Shown in pieces: positions 14,955-23,308 of a stretch of 32,108 nucleotides of DNA. The notes under the pieces are model-generated. The model did not search any database and was not told where the DNA came from. It saw only the letters and a list, made by a program, of their open reading frames with translations. A program made the position numbers and the translations under genes. Origin of the DNA: Sandaracinus sp. (GTDB taxonomy: Bacteria > Myxococcota_A > Polyangia > Polyangiales > Houyiibacteriaceae); contig PABA01000091.1 of NCBI GenBank assembly GCA_002699025.1, positions 1-32,108 on the forward strand, read 5' to 3'. The first letter of the stretch is position 1; every line of letters begins with the position of its first letter.

Positions 14955-17855
14955 CTACTCCACGAAGCCACCGTCGATCGCCACGGCGGCGCCGCGCCCG
15001 ATCAGCTCGAGCTCCACCGTGACCTCGCGGCCGGCCGCGTCCGGGGTCTCCACGCGCTCCACGTGGAGCGCGCCGTCGGGGGCGTCCGGCAGCTCGACGC
15101 GGCCGATGGGCTCGCCGTCGACGCGGAGCACGAGCTCTCCGCCGCCGCGCATGCCGTCGGGGACGGCCCAGATCAGCTCGAGCGCTTCCGTGCCCGCGAC
15201 GGCCGGCCAGCGCACGCGGCGGTTCCACGGGCCCTGGTTCGGCACGAGCAAGAGCTCCCGCGGCATGCCCCCGACCTCGATGGGCTCGGTCACGGCGAGC
15301 CCCACCATGCCGCGCACGCCGTGGTCCTTCGTGGCGCACTCCCAGTTCAGGTGCTGCCAGTTCAAGAAGTCGCAGGGCGCCTGGCCGAGGAAGACGTCGG
15401 CGTCCCGGAGGCCCCGCGCGGAGGCGAAGCGGAGCGGCGCCTGGGCGGCGCGGACCCGGGGGACGACGCCGGCGACGAGGAGCGCGAGGGCCAGCGCGGC
15501 GAGCCCGGCGGCCCGGAGGCGGAGCGGCGCCGCGAGCGCCCGCGCGCCGAGCGCGCCGAGGGCGCCGCAGAGCGCGGGCAGGGGCACGACGAGGGCCGCG
15601 AGGGCGAAGGGCGGCACGACGCGCTCGGCGGCGGCGGGGAGCAGCGCGGCGAAGGCGAGGGCGAGCGGGAGCGCGAGCTGGACGCGGCCCCGGCCCGCGC
15701 CCGGTCGGGGGCCGAGCAGGAGCCCCGCGAGGGCGGCGAGCGCGAGGATGGCGAGCGGCAAGCCCGCCGGCGCGTGGGCCGGGGCCGCCTGCGTGAGCGA
15801 CTCCCAGAGGGCGCTCGCGGGGAGGGGAGGGTGCTCGGGGGCGAGCGCCCGCGGCGTGGCGAAGGGGCCGCCGAAGAGCCAGAGGTTCACGCCCGCGGCC
15901 AGCCCGCCCACCACGAGGAACGCGACCAGCAGGCGCGCGAGCGGCCGCCGGCGCGGGCCCGGCGTGGCGACGAGCAGGCCCGCGGCGAGCGGGAAGACGG
16001 GGAGGGCCGCGCCCGCCGCCCACGGAGCCAGCGCGGCGAGCGCCCCGGTCAGCGCGCCCCGCCGCGCGCGCGCCGCCGCCAGGGCGCCGAGCGCGAAGAC
16101 GGCGACGAGGAGCCCGACGAGATCGGTCGACGCCCGCGAGGCGAGCCCGGGGAAGAGCGCGAGCGCGAGGGCCCCGGCGGCCGCCGTCGCCCCCGGCGCC
16201 GCCGCCTCCCCGAGCCGGGCCGTCGCCCAGGCCAGCAGCCCGAAGAGGAGCACCGCGAGCAGCGCCAGGCCCCGTTCGCCGCCGAGCGCGAAGGGCGCCG
16301 CCACGACCGAGACGACCGGCGAGACCCGCGCCAGCCAGCCGCCCCCGGCGCGCTCGCCCCAAGCGAGGCCGCGGCGCGGCGCGAGCTCGTGCTCGGGGAA
16401 GACGTTCCGGAGCTCGAGCTGGCCCTGCGCGAGCGCGGTCGCCCCGTGGTAGGCGCCGTCCTTCGGCCAGCGATCCTCGAGCCGGCCCCCGCCGACGAGG
16501 CTCGCGAGGAGCACGGCGCCAGCGGCCACGCCCACGAGCGCCGCCGGGCGCGGCCGGAAGCCCGCCGCCCGACGCCGGAGCCGCGCGAGGCCCGCCGCGA
16601 CCAGCTCGAAGCTCACCGCCAGCGCTGGGGTGAGCAGGGCGAAGGCGGGCCAGAGGAAGCGGTCCCCGTACCACTGGTACTTCGCGAAGATCCCGATGCT
16701 CAGCGCGAGCGCGAGCAGGGTCGCGAGCACGTAGCGCCAGCGGGTCCAGAGGCGCAGCAGGCCCGGCACGGCGAAGAACATCAGCGTGAGCCGATCGCGG
16801 ATCCCGAAGGGCCCGCTCCAGAGCGACTTCAACCCCTCGCCGAGCGGCACGGAGAAGGCGTTGGAGACGTCGGCCACCTGCGGCTCCCCGCCGACGACGA
16901 CGAGCACGCGGTTGTAGCCGGCCCACCAGGGCTTGCCGAAGAGCGCCCAGTTCGCGGCGGCGAGGGCGAGGAGCACCAGCGTGCCGGAGCCGAGCGCGCG
17001 GAGCAGCACGGGCAGGTCGCGGCGCCGCGAGGCGAGGATCGCGAGGGAGGGCAGGAACATCAGCGCCGTCGGCTTGAGGACGACGGTCCCGCCGAGGAGC
17101 AGCCCCGCCAGCCAGCCGCGCCGCGCCTTCAGCGCGACGAGGCCGGCGAGGAAGAAGAAGAGCAGCAGGATGTCGACGTGGTAGTCGTAGGCGTAGTCGC
17201 GGATGCCGGTCGCGAGCACGAAAGCGAGCCCCGCGGCGGCCGCCGCCCCCGGGGGCGCGAAGCGCCGGGCGAAGGCGAAGGCGAGGGCGCCGCAGAGCGC
17301 GAAGCCCAGCACGTTGAAGACGAGCGTGCCGTGGAGCCCCAGCGCCCAGAAGAGGGGCGTCGAGAGGATGGGCATCAGCACCGGGTGCTTGGGCAGGCGC
17401 CGTCCGTCCGTGCCGAGGGCGACGTTGCTCCAGCCGGCGTCGAGGTTGCGGTTCCAGCCCTGCTCGCCGTCGTACCAGCTCGCGCAGAATTCGCTCTGGT
17501 CGAGGCTCAGGTCCTCGACGAGGGTGACGTTGCAGTTCGTGTAGAAGCGCCCGTCGCGGTTGATCCAGGTGTTGGGCGCGTAGCGGGCCGCGACCTCCAT
17601 CACCGTCAAGAGGAGCGCGAGCGCGAGGAAGGCGAGGAGCGTCTCCCGGGCCGGGCCGGCGCCGCCCGGCGCGGGATCGGCCGGCGCGCGATCAGGCGGG
17701 GAGGGGTCGCGCGGGGGGCGGCCTCTCGGAGGTCGGCCTCGCGGAGAACGACCTCGCGGAGAATGTCCGTGCGGAGAACGACCGTGCGGAGAATGTCCGT
17801 GCGGAGAACGACCGTGCGGTGGCGTCGTGGGGCCTTTCGCGCGGGGCGGCGACAT
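14955..17855 (-). CDS. Very large GT-C-type membrane protein with an internal duplication
   Basis: 966 residues from the ATG at 17855; an upstream in-frame start is possible but gives only low-complexity sequence. Residues 1-70 are Pro/His/Arg/Gly-rich, including SPHGR/SPHGH repeats, and likely cytoplasmic. Residues about 72-490 carry about ten membrane segments, with a periplasmic first loop (WINRDGRFYTNCNVTLVED, CASWYDGEQGW) and RLPKHPVLMPILSTPLFWALG. Residues about 500-800 repeat the plan: a loop (AQGQLELRNVFPEHEL) followed by WLARVSPVVSVVAAPFALG and further helices. The final 160 residues are soluble and beta-rich (NQGPWNRRVRWPAVAG, VLRVDGEPIGRVELPD), perhaps a carbohydrate-binding-like module outside the cell. 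Substrate and acceptor are unknown. Confidence 0.8.
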   Translation of the reverse strand: MSPPRAKGPTTPPHGRSPHGHSPHGRSPHGHSPRGRSPRGRPPRGRPPRDPSPPDRAPADPAPGGAGPARETLLAFLALALLLTVMEVAARYAPNTWINRDGRFYTNCNVTLVEDLSLDQSEFCASWYDGEQGWNRNLDAGWSNVALGTDGRRLPKHPVLMPILSTPLFWALGLHGTLVFNVLGFALCGALAFAFARRFAPPGAAAAAGLAFVLATGIRDYAYDYHVDILLLFFFLAGLVALKARRGWLAGLLLGGTVVLKPTALMFLPSLAILASRRRDLPVLLRALGSGTLVLLALAAANWALFGKPWWAGYNRVLVVVGGEPQVADVSNAFSVPLGEGLKSLWSGPFGIRDRLTLMFFAVPGLLRLWTRWRYVLATLLALALSIGIFAKYQWYGDRFLWPAFALLTPALAVSFELVAAGLARLRRRAAGFRPRPAALVGVAAGAVLLASLVGGGRLEDRWPKDGAYHGATALAQGQLELRNVFPEHELAPRRGLAWGERAGGGWLARVSPVVSVVAAPFALGGERGLALLAVLLFGLLAWATARLGEAAAPGATAAAGALALALFPGLASRASTDLVGLLVAVFALGALAAARARRGALTGALAALAPWAAGAALPVFPLAAGLLVATPGPRRRPLARLLVAFLVVGGLAAGVNLWLFGGPFATPRALAPEHPPLPASALWESLTQAAPAHAPAGLPLAILALAALAGLLLGPRPGAGRGRVQLALPLALAFAALLPAAAERVVPPFALAALVVPLPALCGALGALGARALAAPLRLRAAGLAALALALLVAGVVPRVRAAQAPLRFASARGLRDADVFLGQAPCDFLNWQHLNWECATKDHGVRGMVGLAVTEPIEVGGMPRELLLVPNQGPWNRRVRWPAVAGTEALELIWAVPDGMRGGGELVLRVDGEPIGRVELPDAPDGALHVERVETPDAAGREVTVELELIGRGAAVAIDGGFVE
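17741..17815 (-). repeat. Five 15-bp tandem repeats in the GT-C N-terminus
   Basis: Alternating copies of gcggagaatgtccgt and gcggagaacgaccgt (last copy at 17801-17815, first and more diverged at 17741-17755) encode SPHGH/SPHGR/SPRGR pentapeptides in the cytoplasmic head of the large GT-C protein. Confidence 0.85.
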
Positions 17856-18099
17856 GAGGCGAGACGAGTGGGCGAGACGAGGCGGGTGAGGCGGGGCGCG
17901 GGCCCCTCCGCTCGAGCCCGAGCACGAAGAGCGGCGCGCCGGGGGTGATACCGCGTTTCGCCGCTGCGCGCCTCTCGGGTGCGGCACCGGGTCGCGGAGC
18001 TCCCGTCGGCTCGGTCGCGGTGCCTCTCGGGGGCGAGCCCAGGCTCGCGGCGGCTCGTGCGGTCGCGTCGGCGCGTCGGCGCGTCGCGGCGGCTCGCGG

Positions 18100-19212
18100 C
18101 TACTCGCAGCGCACGCGCCAGGGGCGCACGCCGCCGCCCGCGCCGAGCCAGACCCGCTCGAAGGGCCCGCCGGGCGCCGCCGCCGCGCCGACGTCGCCCG
18201 GCATGGTCTCGCCCTCGCCGAGGACCCGCAGCGTCGGACCGAGGTGCACCAGGGCCGCGAGCCCGGCGACGAGCGCCCGATCGCCGCGCACGAGCACGGC
18301 CCCGCCGGGGGACCACTCGCCCTCGTGGGCCAGGGCGCCCCAGGGCGCGAGCGTCCCGTCCAGCCGGAAGCGCTCGAGGAGCACCCCGTCGCCGCCGCCC
18401 ACGAGGAGCGCGTCCTCGGTCAGGGCGAGGGCCCGCGGGAAGGCGCGCCCCGGGAGGCTCCGCGAGCCGCGCGCCGTGCCGTCCGCGTCGAGCCAGCGGA
18501 GCTCGGTCTCGGGCCGCTCCGGCGTGCCTCGCTCGAGGAGCACGGCGAGGCCCGAGGGGCCGGCGGCGAGGCCGCGGAGCGCCCCTTCGAAGGAGATGGG
18601 GTCGCGCGCGACGGGTCGGTCCGGGCGCGCGAGGTCGACCGCGACCAGGGCGCTCCGACCCGCCTCGAGATCGCGCGACCCCACGAAGACGCGGTCGCCC
18701 CAGGCGGCGAGGAGGCGCTCGCCCGGGGGCACGGCGACGTCCAGGCGAGCGACCTCCCGCGGGCGGGCCGGGTCGTCGAGGGCGTAGACGCGCAGCGGCT
18801 CGTCCACGAAGTCGACGAGGCTCACGAGGTGCCCCGCCGCCAGCACGAGCCCGCCGGAGGCGGAGGCCCGCTCCTCGACGTGGCCGACCTCCACGGGCGG
18901 GTCGCCGTCCTCGACCCGGTAGACGTCGACGCCGATGGACTGGTGGTAGAGGTGGCCTCCCGCGAAGACCACCGGCCCGCGGCAGAAGCAGGGCTCGCCG
19001 AAGGTCTCGCCGACGGGCTCGAGCACGCAGCTCGGCAGCGCGCCGCCGTCGCTTCGGCCGCCGTCCTCGGCGAGGCCGGCGTCGGGGCCGCGCGCGCCGG
19101 CGTCCCGTAGCCCTCCGCCGTCCGGAGCCGCGGCGGCGTCCGCGTCGGCCAGCTCGAAGGAGCTCCCGCAGGCGGTGAGGAGCAGGAGGAGCGCGAGGTG
19201 TCGAGCGGTCAT
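18100..19212 (-). CDS. Lipoprotein with beta-propeller-like (LVIVD-type) repeats
   Basis: 370 residues. The lipoprotein signal MTARHLALLLLLTAC (Cys 15) is followed by an Asp/Ala/Gly-rich spacer to about residue 60. The rest is a chain of short beta repeats of about 40-45 residues, each of the pattern 'value-name-Asp': GPVVFAGGHLYHQSIGVDVYRVED, GLVLAAGHLVSLVDFVDEPLRVYALDD, ERLLAAWGDRVFVGSRD, SALVAVDLARPDRPV, GLAVLLERGTPERPETELRWLDADG, ALLVGGGDGVLLERFRLDG, AVLVRGDRALVAGLAALVHLG. This fits a 6- or 7-bladed propeller of the LVIVD kind, which is common and uncharacterised in myxobacterial lipoproteins. A Cys pair (CFCRG) sits just before the first blade. No enzyme motif is visible. It probably acts on the cell surface or in the periplasm. 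Confidence 0.8.
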   Translation of the reverse strand: MTARHLALLLLLTACGSSFELADADAAAAPDGGGLRDAGARGPDAGLAEDGGRSDGGALPSCVLEPVGETFGEPCFCRGPVVFAGGHLYHQSIGVDVYRVEDGDPPVEVGHVEERASASGGLVLAAGHLVSLVDFVDEPLRVYALDDPARPREVARLDVAVPPGERLLAAWGDRVFVGSRDLEAGRSALVAVDLARPDRPVARDPISFEGALRGLAAGPSGLAVLLERGTPERPETELRWLDADGTARGSRSLPGRAFPRALALTEDALLVGGGDGVLLERFRLDGTLAPWGALAHEGEWSPGGAVLVRGDRALVAGLAALVHLGPTLRVLGEGETMPGDVGAAAAPGGPFERVWLGAGGGVRPWRVRCE

Positions 19213-19362
19213 GGCTCCAGGGTCGCGCCCCGGGAGCCATCGCGCCCATGGATGTGCGCGACGTTTGCCATGTGCCCTGACTATGGCCCGCCCCTCGAGC
19301 GCGTCCGCCTCGACTTCGCTCGAGGAGGAGGCCGGGCCCGCTCCGGGAGCGGATCGCCGGGC

Positions 19363-21105
19363 TCAGGCGTCGTCGCCGTAGAAGACCCACATGTCGAAGC
19401 CCACTCCGTCCCCATCGATGGTCTGGGTCATGGCCGGGACGCCGTCGACCGTGCCGAAGCGGAAGCCGTAGTCGGCGCCGGCGGGGCAGCTCGTCGTGAT
19501 CGTCGTCGGGCCCTCCGCCGCGTCCAGCGTGCCGCCGAAGGAGATGTCCGTCTGGCTCCCGTCGCGGAGGTCGGCGGTCGGCGCGACGATGTGGAGCGCG
19601 CCGTCGATCTCGAGCGCGCCGCCGGCCGAGACGAGCTGCCCGGCGTAGGTGAAGTCGGCGAGGCTCAGCAGGTCGGCCGAGTCGCTCACGAGCACGAGCC
19701 GGTCGACGACGAAGTGCCCCTCGGGGAAGGCGCCCCCCGCGTCGAAGCTCGGGCCGCTGTCCGTGACCTCGCCCACCACCTCCGGCGGCGCGCCGACGGG
19801 CTCGGCGATGCAGGCGCCCGGCCGGTAGTCGAGCTCGGGGGCGCTCTCGCCGCAGAAGTCGGCCGTCGGCGGCGTGACGTAGGTGAAGGCGTAGCACATC
19901 TCGTCCTGCGTCCGCGGCCCGGCGGAGACGACCTCGTCCCGCGGGTTGTCGTACTCGCAGTGGACGGTGAGCGCGTCGCCGCGCTCGAGCTCGAGGGGCA
20001 GGTCGTAGAAGAGCTGCGTCTCGAAGGACCAGCTCTCGAGCGCGAGCACGTTCTCGCGGCGTCCGTCGCGCGTCAGGTCGAGGGCGAAGCGGCTGCCGAT
20101 CTCGTGCATGTGCGGCATGGAGGCGAGCACGCGCACGGGCTCGCGGACGGTGCAGGTGCGCTCGGCCGTGCCCTCGCTCCGCGCGGGGATCGTGAAGCCG
20201 AAGGCGCCCGGGCCCGGGTCGACCATGACGTACTCGTCGCCCTCGGGCGCCGTGACGTAGAGGCGGATACCGCTGTCGTCGACGGCGTCCTCGATGCCGG
20301 CGCCGTTGTTGTAGTGGATCTGCAGCCGGAGCGTGTCGTCCGGGCGGAGGCGCACGCCGCCCTCGGGGAACTCGATGGCGCCCGTGCCGGGAGCCCAGGC
20401 GTAGAGGTAGATCATGCCCGCGTCGCCCATGGCCGGGTCGCCGCGGCGGAGCGTGAGGTGGTGGAGCACGCGGCTCTCGTCGACGATGGCCTCGAAGCGG
20501 CGGATGAAGACGTCCTCCTCCGTGAGGTTCGTGAAGTCGAAGTCGACGTAGCGATCGAGGACGTCCGGGCCGACGGCGTAGTCGCCGGCCGTGAGCTCGA
20601 TGGTCTCGAGGCCGGTCGGGGGCTCGTCGGGGGCGCGGAAGGGCGGGCGGTTCGCGTCGACGCCGACCGGGCTCTCGACGCGCACGGCCCCGCAGGAGCC
20701 CCACTGGGTGAGCGTGTCGCGCTCCGTGAGCGAGGGCAGGGGCGCGCCGACGGGGGGCATGGTCCCGGCGGCGACCTGGCGCACCAGCTCGTCGACGACG
20801 CGCTCGCCTTCGGCGCCCGCGAGGAGCGCGTCGTAGTCGAGGAGCGAGAAGGGTGCGCCGAAGTCCGGCTCGGTGCCGTGGCAGGTGCCGCAGGCGTCCT
20901 CGACGAGGGGGCGCACGGCCTCGTCCCACTGGGCGCGCGAGGGGACGCAGTCGGCGGGCGGGGTCGCGGCGTCGCCGCTGGACCCCGCGTCGTCGCCCGG
21001 GCCGGTGGGGCCGTCGTCGTCGCCGCAGCCGATGAAGAGCAGCGCACAGAGAAGCCCCGGCAAGAGGTGCCGCACCCGAGAAGCCCGCATCATGCGCGCA
21101 AGCAT
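19363..21105 (-). CDS. Lipoprotein with c-haem motif fused to a PHM-type copper monooxygenase fold
   Basis: 580 residues from the ATG at 21105; ATGs at 21093 and 21090 are equally possible. The signal ends in LLFIGC (Cys 27) and a DAG-type spacer follows. Residues about 53-140 carry a c-type haem motif, CGTCH at 72-76, with a likely Met ligand in GTMPPVG. Residues about 165-420 match copper type II, ascorbate-dependent monooxygenases (PHM/DBM): the first copper site HH at 215-216 plus H264 (LQIHYNN), the second site H332/H334 (MPHMHEIGS) and Met 403 (DEMCYAF). All six copper ligands appear present. The C-terminal 150 residues are an unrecognised beta domain (VDRLVLVSD, ADFTYAGQLVS). The haem domain may feed electrons to copper in place of ascorbate; this is inference. 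Confidence 0.85.
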   Translation of the reverse strand: MLARMMRASRVRHLLPGLLCALLFIGCGDDDGPTGPGDDAGSSGDAATPPADCVPSRAQWDEAVRPLVEDACGTCHGTEPDFGAPFSLLDYDALLAGAEGERVVDELVRQVAAGTMPPVGAPLPSLTERDTLTQWGSCGAVRVESPVGVDANRPPFRAPDEPPTGLETIELTAGDYAVGPDVLDRYVDFDFTNLTEEDVFIRRFEAIVDESRVLHHLTLRRGDPAMGDAGMIYLYAWAPGTGAIEFPEGGVRLRPDDTLRLQIHYNNGAGIEDAVDDSGIRLYVTAPEGDEYVMVDPGPGAFGFTIPARSEGTAERTCTVREPVRVLASMPHMHEIGSRFALDLTRDGRRENVLALESWSFETQLFYDLPLELERGDALTVHCEYDNPRDEVVSAGPRTQDEMCYAFTYVTPPTADFCGESAPELDYRPGACIAEPVGAPPEVVGEVTDSGPSFDAGGAFPEGHFVVDRLVLVSDSADLLSLADFTYAGQLVSAGGALEIDGALHIVAPTADLRDGSQTDISFGGTLDAAEGPTTITTSCPAGADYGFRFGTVDGVPAMTQTIDGDGVGFDMWVFYGDDA

Positions 21106-21147
21106 ACATGGACGGGGACGCCCGCCGCACGGGCGAGCGCCCTTTCG

Positions 21148-21168
21148 GAGTCGGGGTGAGCCCGACTC
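21148..21168 (-). terminator. Perfect 8-bp hairpin, candidate terminator of boxC
   Basis: GAGTCGGG (21148-21155) and CCCGACTC (21161-21168) pair perfectly around a 5-nt loop, about 245 bp after the boxC stop and about 43 bp upstream of the next minus-strand gene. There is no U-tract, so it could instead be an mRNA leader structure or an operator. Confidence 0.35.
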
Positions 21169-21177
21169 GCGCAGTGC

Positions 21178-21259
21178 GAATCGGTGAATCGGTGAATCGG
21201 TGAATCGGTGAAGCGCAGGTCGCGGGGGAGTCGGTGCCCGGCGGAGTCGGTGCCCGGCG
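21178..21259. repeat. Two short tandem repeats (8 bp x4 and 16 bp x2)
   Basis: gaatcggt occurs four times without gaps at 21178-21209. gagtcggtgcccggcg occurs twice at 21228-21243 and 21244-21259. Both share the core 'TCGGTG', which suggests one origin by slippage. Confidence 0.85.
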
Positions 21260-21411
21260 CGCGCTCGGGGACCCCGCGGGGGACGGACGGCGGGAGGACG
21301 GACGGAGCCTCGCCGCGAGCGCGCGCCCGGACGCCGCCTCGCCGCGAGCGCTGCTCGATGCGCTTCTCTACCTCGACGGCCGACGCCGCCCTGCGCGCGC
21401 CGTCGCCACGC

Positions 21412-23046
21412 TCAGCAGCGGGCCCAGTCGAAGGTCGGGCGATCCGGCTCGCCGTACTTCGTGAGCGCGCCCTCCGGGCCGACGGCGTTCGGGCGCTGGA
21501 AGATCCAGTTCTGCCAGGCGCTCAGGCGCGCGAAGATCTTGCTCTCGATCGTCTCCGGCCCGGGGAAGCGGAGGCTCGCCTCCATGCCCGTGAGCGCGTC
21601 CGGCGAGAAGCTCGCGCGCTCCTCGATGGCGATGCGCACGTCGTCCTCCCAGTCGATGTCGTCGGCGATGATCGTGACCAGGCCGAGCTCGTCCGCGTCC
21701 TGCGCGGCGATCGGCTCCTTCACGGCGAGCGCCTTCTCGACCCGCTCGGGCTCGTGGAAGAAGTGCGTCTGCAGCCGGCTCAGGCCCGTGCCCATGGGCA
21801 GGGTGCCGCCGTTCGCGCTCGAGAGGGCGACGGTCACCTTCTCGTCGTCGTCCTCGAGCATGTAGGAGCGGTCCGCGGCGAGCGCGAGCTCGAAGAAGAC
21901 GCCGTGGAAGCAGCTCTCCTCGTCGACGATCGCGAAGAAGCTCCGCGAGGTGACGTCGAGGCGGCGGAGCACCCGCGCCTGGAGCCGGAGGATCTCGTTG
22001 GCCAGCCAGTGCTCGCGGTTCGCGTGCAGGGTCTCGTCGACCCGGCGCACGGCCTCCCCGTCGCCCCGCGTGTGGAGGAGCACCAGGCCGACCTCCGGGT
22101 AGTGGAAGCGGAGCTCGAGGATCGCCGCGTCGAGCTCGCGGAAGGCCCGGAGCGCCCACTGGTCCGCGCCGGCCGCCTGGATGCCCTCGGCGTCGGTCGG
22201 CTGGGGCTCGCTCGGTGCGTGCACCGTGAGCGTCGCGACGCGCTCGTCGGCGTCGAGCTCGAGCGTGACGTGCCGGTACTTCAGCGTGCTGCCCTCGCGC
22301 TCCGGGACGACCGGGTCGAGCGTGATGCCCGGGCCCTTCTCCACGTCCGCCGACTGGGCGGCGAGGGTCTTCGCGCGCTCGGCCACGGCCTCCTCGAACT
22401 TGCTGCGCGGGGCGATGGCGTCGACGAGGCCCCACTCCACGGCGCGCTTGCCGCGGATGCCCTCGCTGGTCGTGCAGAAGATGTCCGCGCGGTCGCGGCG
22501 CACGTTGCGCTTGTCGACGAGGCGCGTGAGGCCGCCCGTACCCGGGAGGACGGCGAGGAGCGGGACCTCCGGGAGGCTCACGGCGCTCGAGCCGTCGTCG
22601 ATGAGGAGCATCTCGTCGCAGGCGAGGGCGAGCTCGTAGCCGCCGCCGGCGCAGGTGCCGTTGAGGGCGGCGAGGAACTTGATGCCGCTGTGCGCGCTCG
22701 CGTCCTCGATGTAGAGGCGCGTCTCGTTGGTGAACTTGCAGAAGTTCACCTTGAAGGCGTGGGTCGAGCTGCCGAGCATGGGGATGTTCGCGCCGGCGCA
22801 GAAGCAGCGGTCGATGCCGCTGTCGACGACGACCGCGCGGACCTCCGGGTGCTCGAAGCGGATGCGTTGGAGGGCGTCGGCGAGCTCGATGTCGACCCCG
22901 AGATCGTAGGAGTTGAGCTTGAGGTCGTAGCCGTCCTTCAGGCCCCCGTCGCGCTGCACCTCCATGGTGAGGCGGGCGATCTCGCCGTCGAAGGCGAGCT
23001 TCCAGTGCTTGTAGCGGTCGGGGTGGGTGTCGAAGGAGATCTGCAT
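21412..23046 (-). CDS. boxC: 2,3-epoxybenzoyl-CoA dihydrolase (BoxC)
   Basis: 544 residues, the length expected for BoxC, a double-size member of the crotonase superfamily. It opens with MQISFDTHPDRYKHWKLAFD and contains LKLNSYDLGVDIELADALQRI, CFCAGANIPMLG, CKFTNETRLYIED and ALNGTCAGGGYELALACDE, the crotonase oxyanion-hole region. It ends with IFQRPNAVGPEGALTKYGE...FDWARC, a very characteristic BoxC terminus. The enzyme opens the ring of 2,3-epoxybenzoyl-CoA with two waters to give 3,4-dehydroadipyl-CoA semialdehyde and formate (EC 4.1.2.44), a step of aerobic benzoyl-CoA breakdown in the cytoplasm. The partner epoxidase genes boxA and boxB are not in this window. The start at 23046 is supported by the conserved N-terminus; the frame upstream is low-complexity. 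Confidence 0.93.
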   Translation of the reverse strand: MQISFDTHPDRYKHWKLAFDGEIARLTMEVQRDGGLKDGYDLKLNSYDLGVDIELADALQRIRFEHPEVRAVVVDSGIDRCFCAGANIPMLGSSTHAFKVNFCKFTNETRLYIEDASAHSGIKFLAALNGTCAGGGYELALACDEMLLIDDGSSAVSLPEVPLLAVLPGTGGLTRLVDKRNVRRDRADIFCTTSEGIRGKRAVEWGLVDAIAPRSKFEEAVAERAKTLAAQSADVEKGPGITLDPVVPEREGSTLKYRHVTLELDADERVATLTVHAPSEPQPTDAEGIQAAGADQWALRAFRELDAAILELRFHYPEVGLVLLHTRGDGEAVRRVDETLHANREHWLANEILRLQARVLRRLDVTSRSFFAIVDEESCFHGVFFELALAADRSYMLEDDDEKVTVALSSANGGTLPMGTGLSRLQTHFFHEPERVEKALAVKEPIAAQDADELGLVTIIADDIDWEDDVRIAIEERASFSPDALTGMEASLRFPGPETIESKIFARLSAWQNWIFQRPNAVGPEGALTKYGEPDRPTFDWARC

Positions 23047-23308
23047 GGGGCACGGAAAGTAAGGAAAAGCGCGGCGAACGGGCAGGGGGGCGCGTGTGGA
23101 AACCCACTGCCGGCGGGCGCCGGGTTCGCGGCGAGGGGAGGCGCCGCACGCCGGAGGGGGGCTCGAGGGCTGGCGCGACGCCCGGGACGGGGATCCCGGA
23201 GGCGCCGCGCGCCGGAGGCGGGTCCCGCGGGGCGTCCGGGGTGCGGCCAAACGTCACGGGACGGACACCTGGCGTTCCCGGCGGGCCGGCGCAGACTGCG
23301 TCGCTGCC

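Larger units (their letters stand above)
21106..21411. other. 306-bp intergenic region with hairpin and tandem repeats
   Basis: No gene is supported between the boxC stop and the copper-monooxygenase start. The region holds a perfect hairpin (21148-21168), four 8-bp repeats (21178-21209) and two 16-bp repeats (21228-21259). The remainder to 21411 is plain G+C-rich sequence in which I see nothing. Confidence 0.7.

Noticed and set aside
15063-17948. A 961-codon open frame on the plus strand, Glu/Arg/Gly-rich
   Set aside because: It mirrors the GT-C gene on the other strand, is low-complexity throughout and has no domain; high third-position G+C explains it.
19198-21159. A 653-codon plus-strand frame
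   Set aside because: It is antisense to the copper-monooxygenase gene with its full ligand set.
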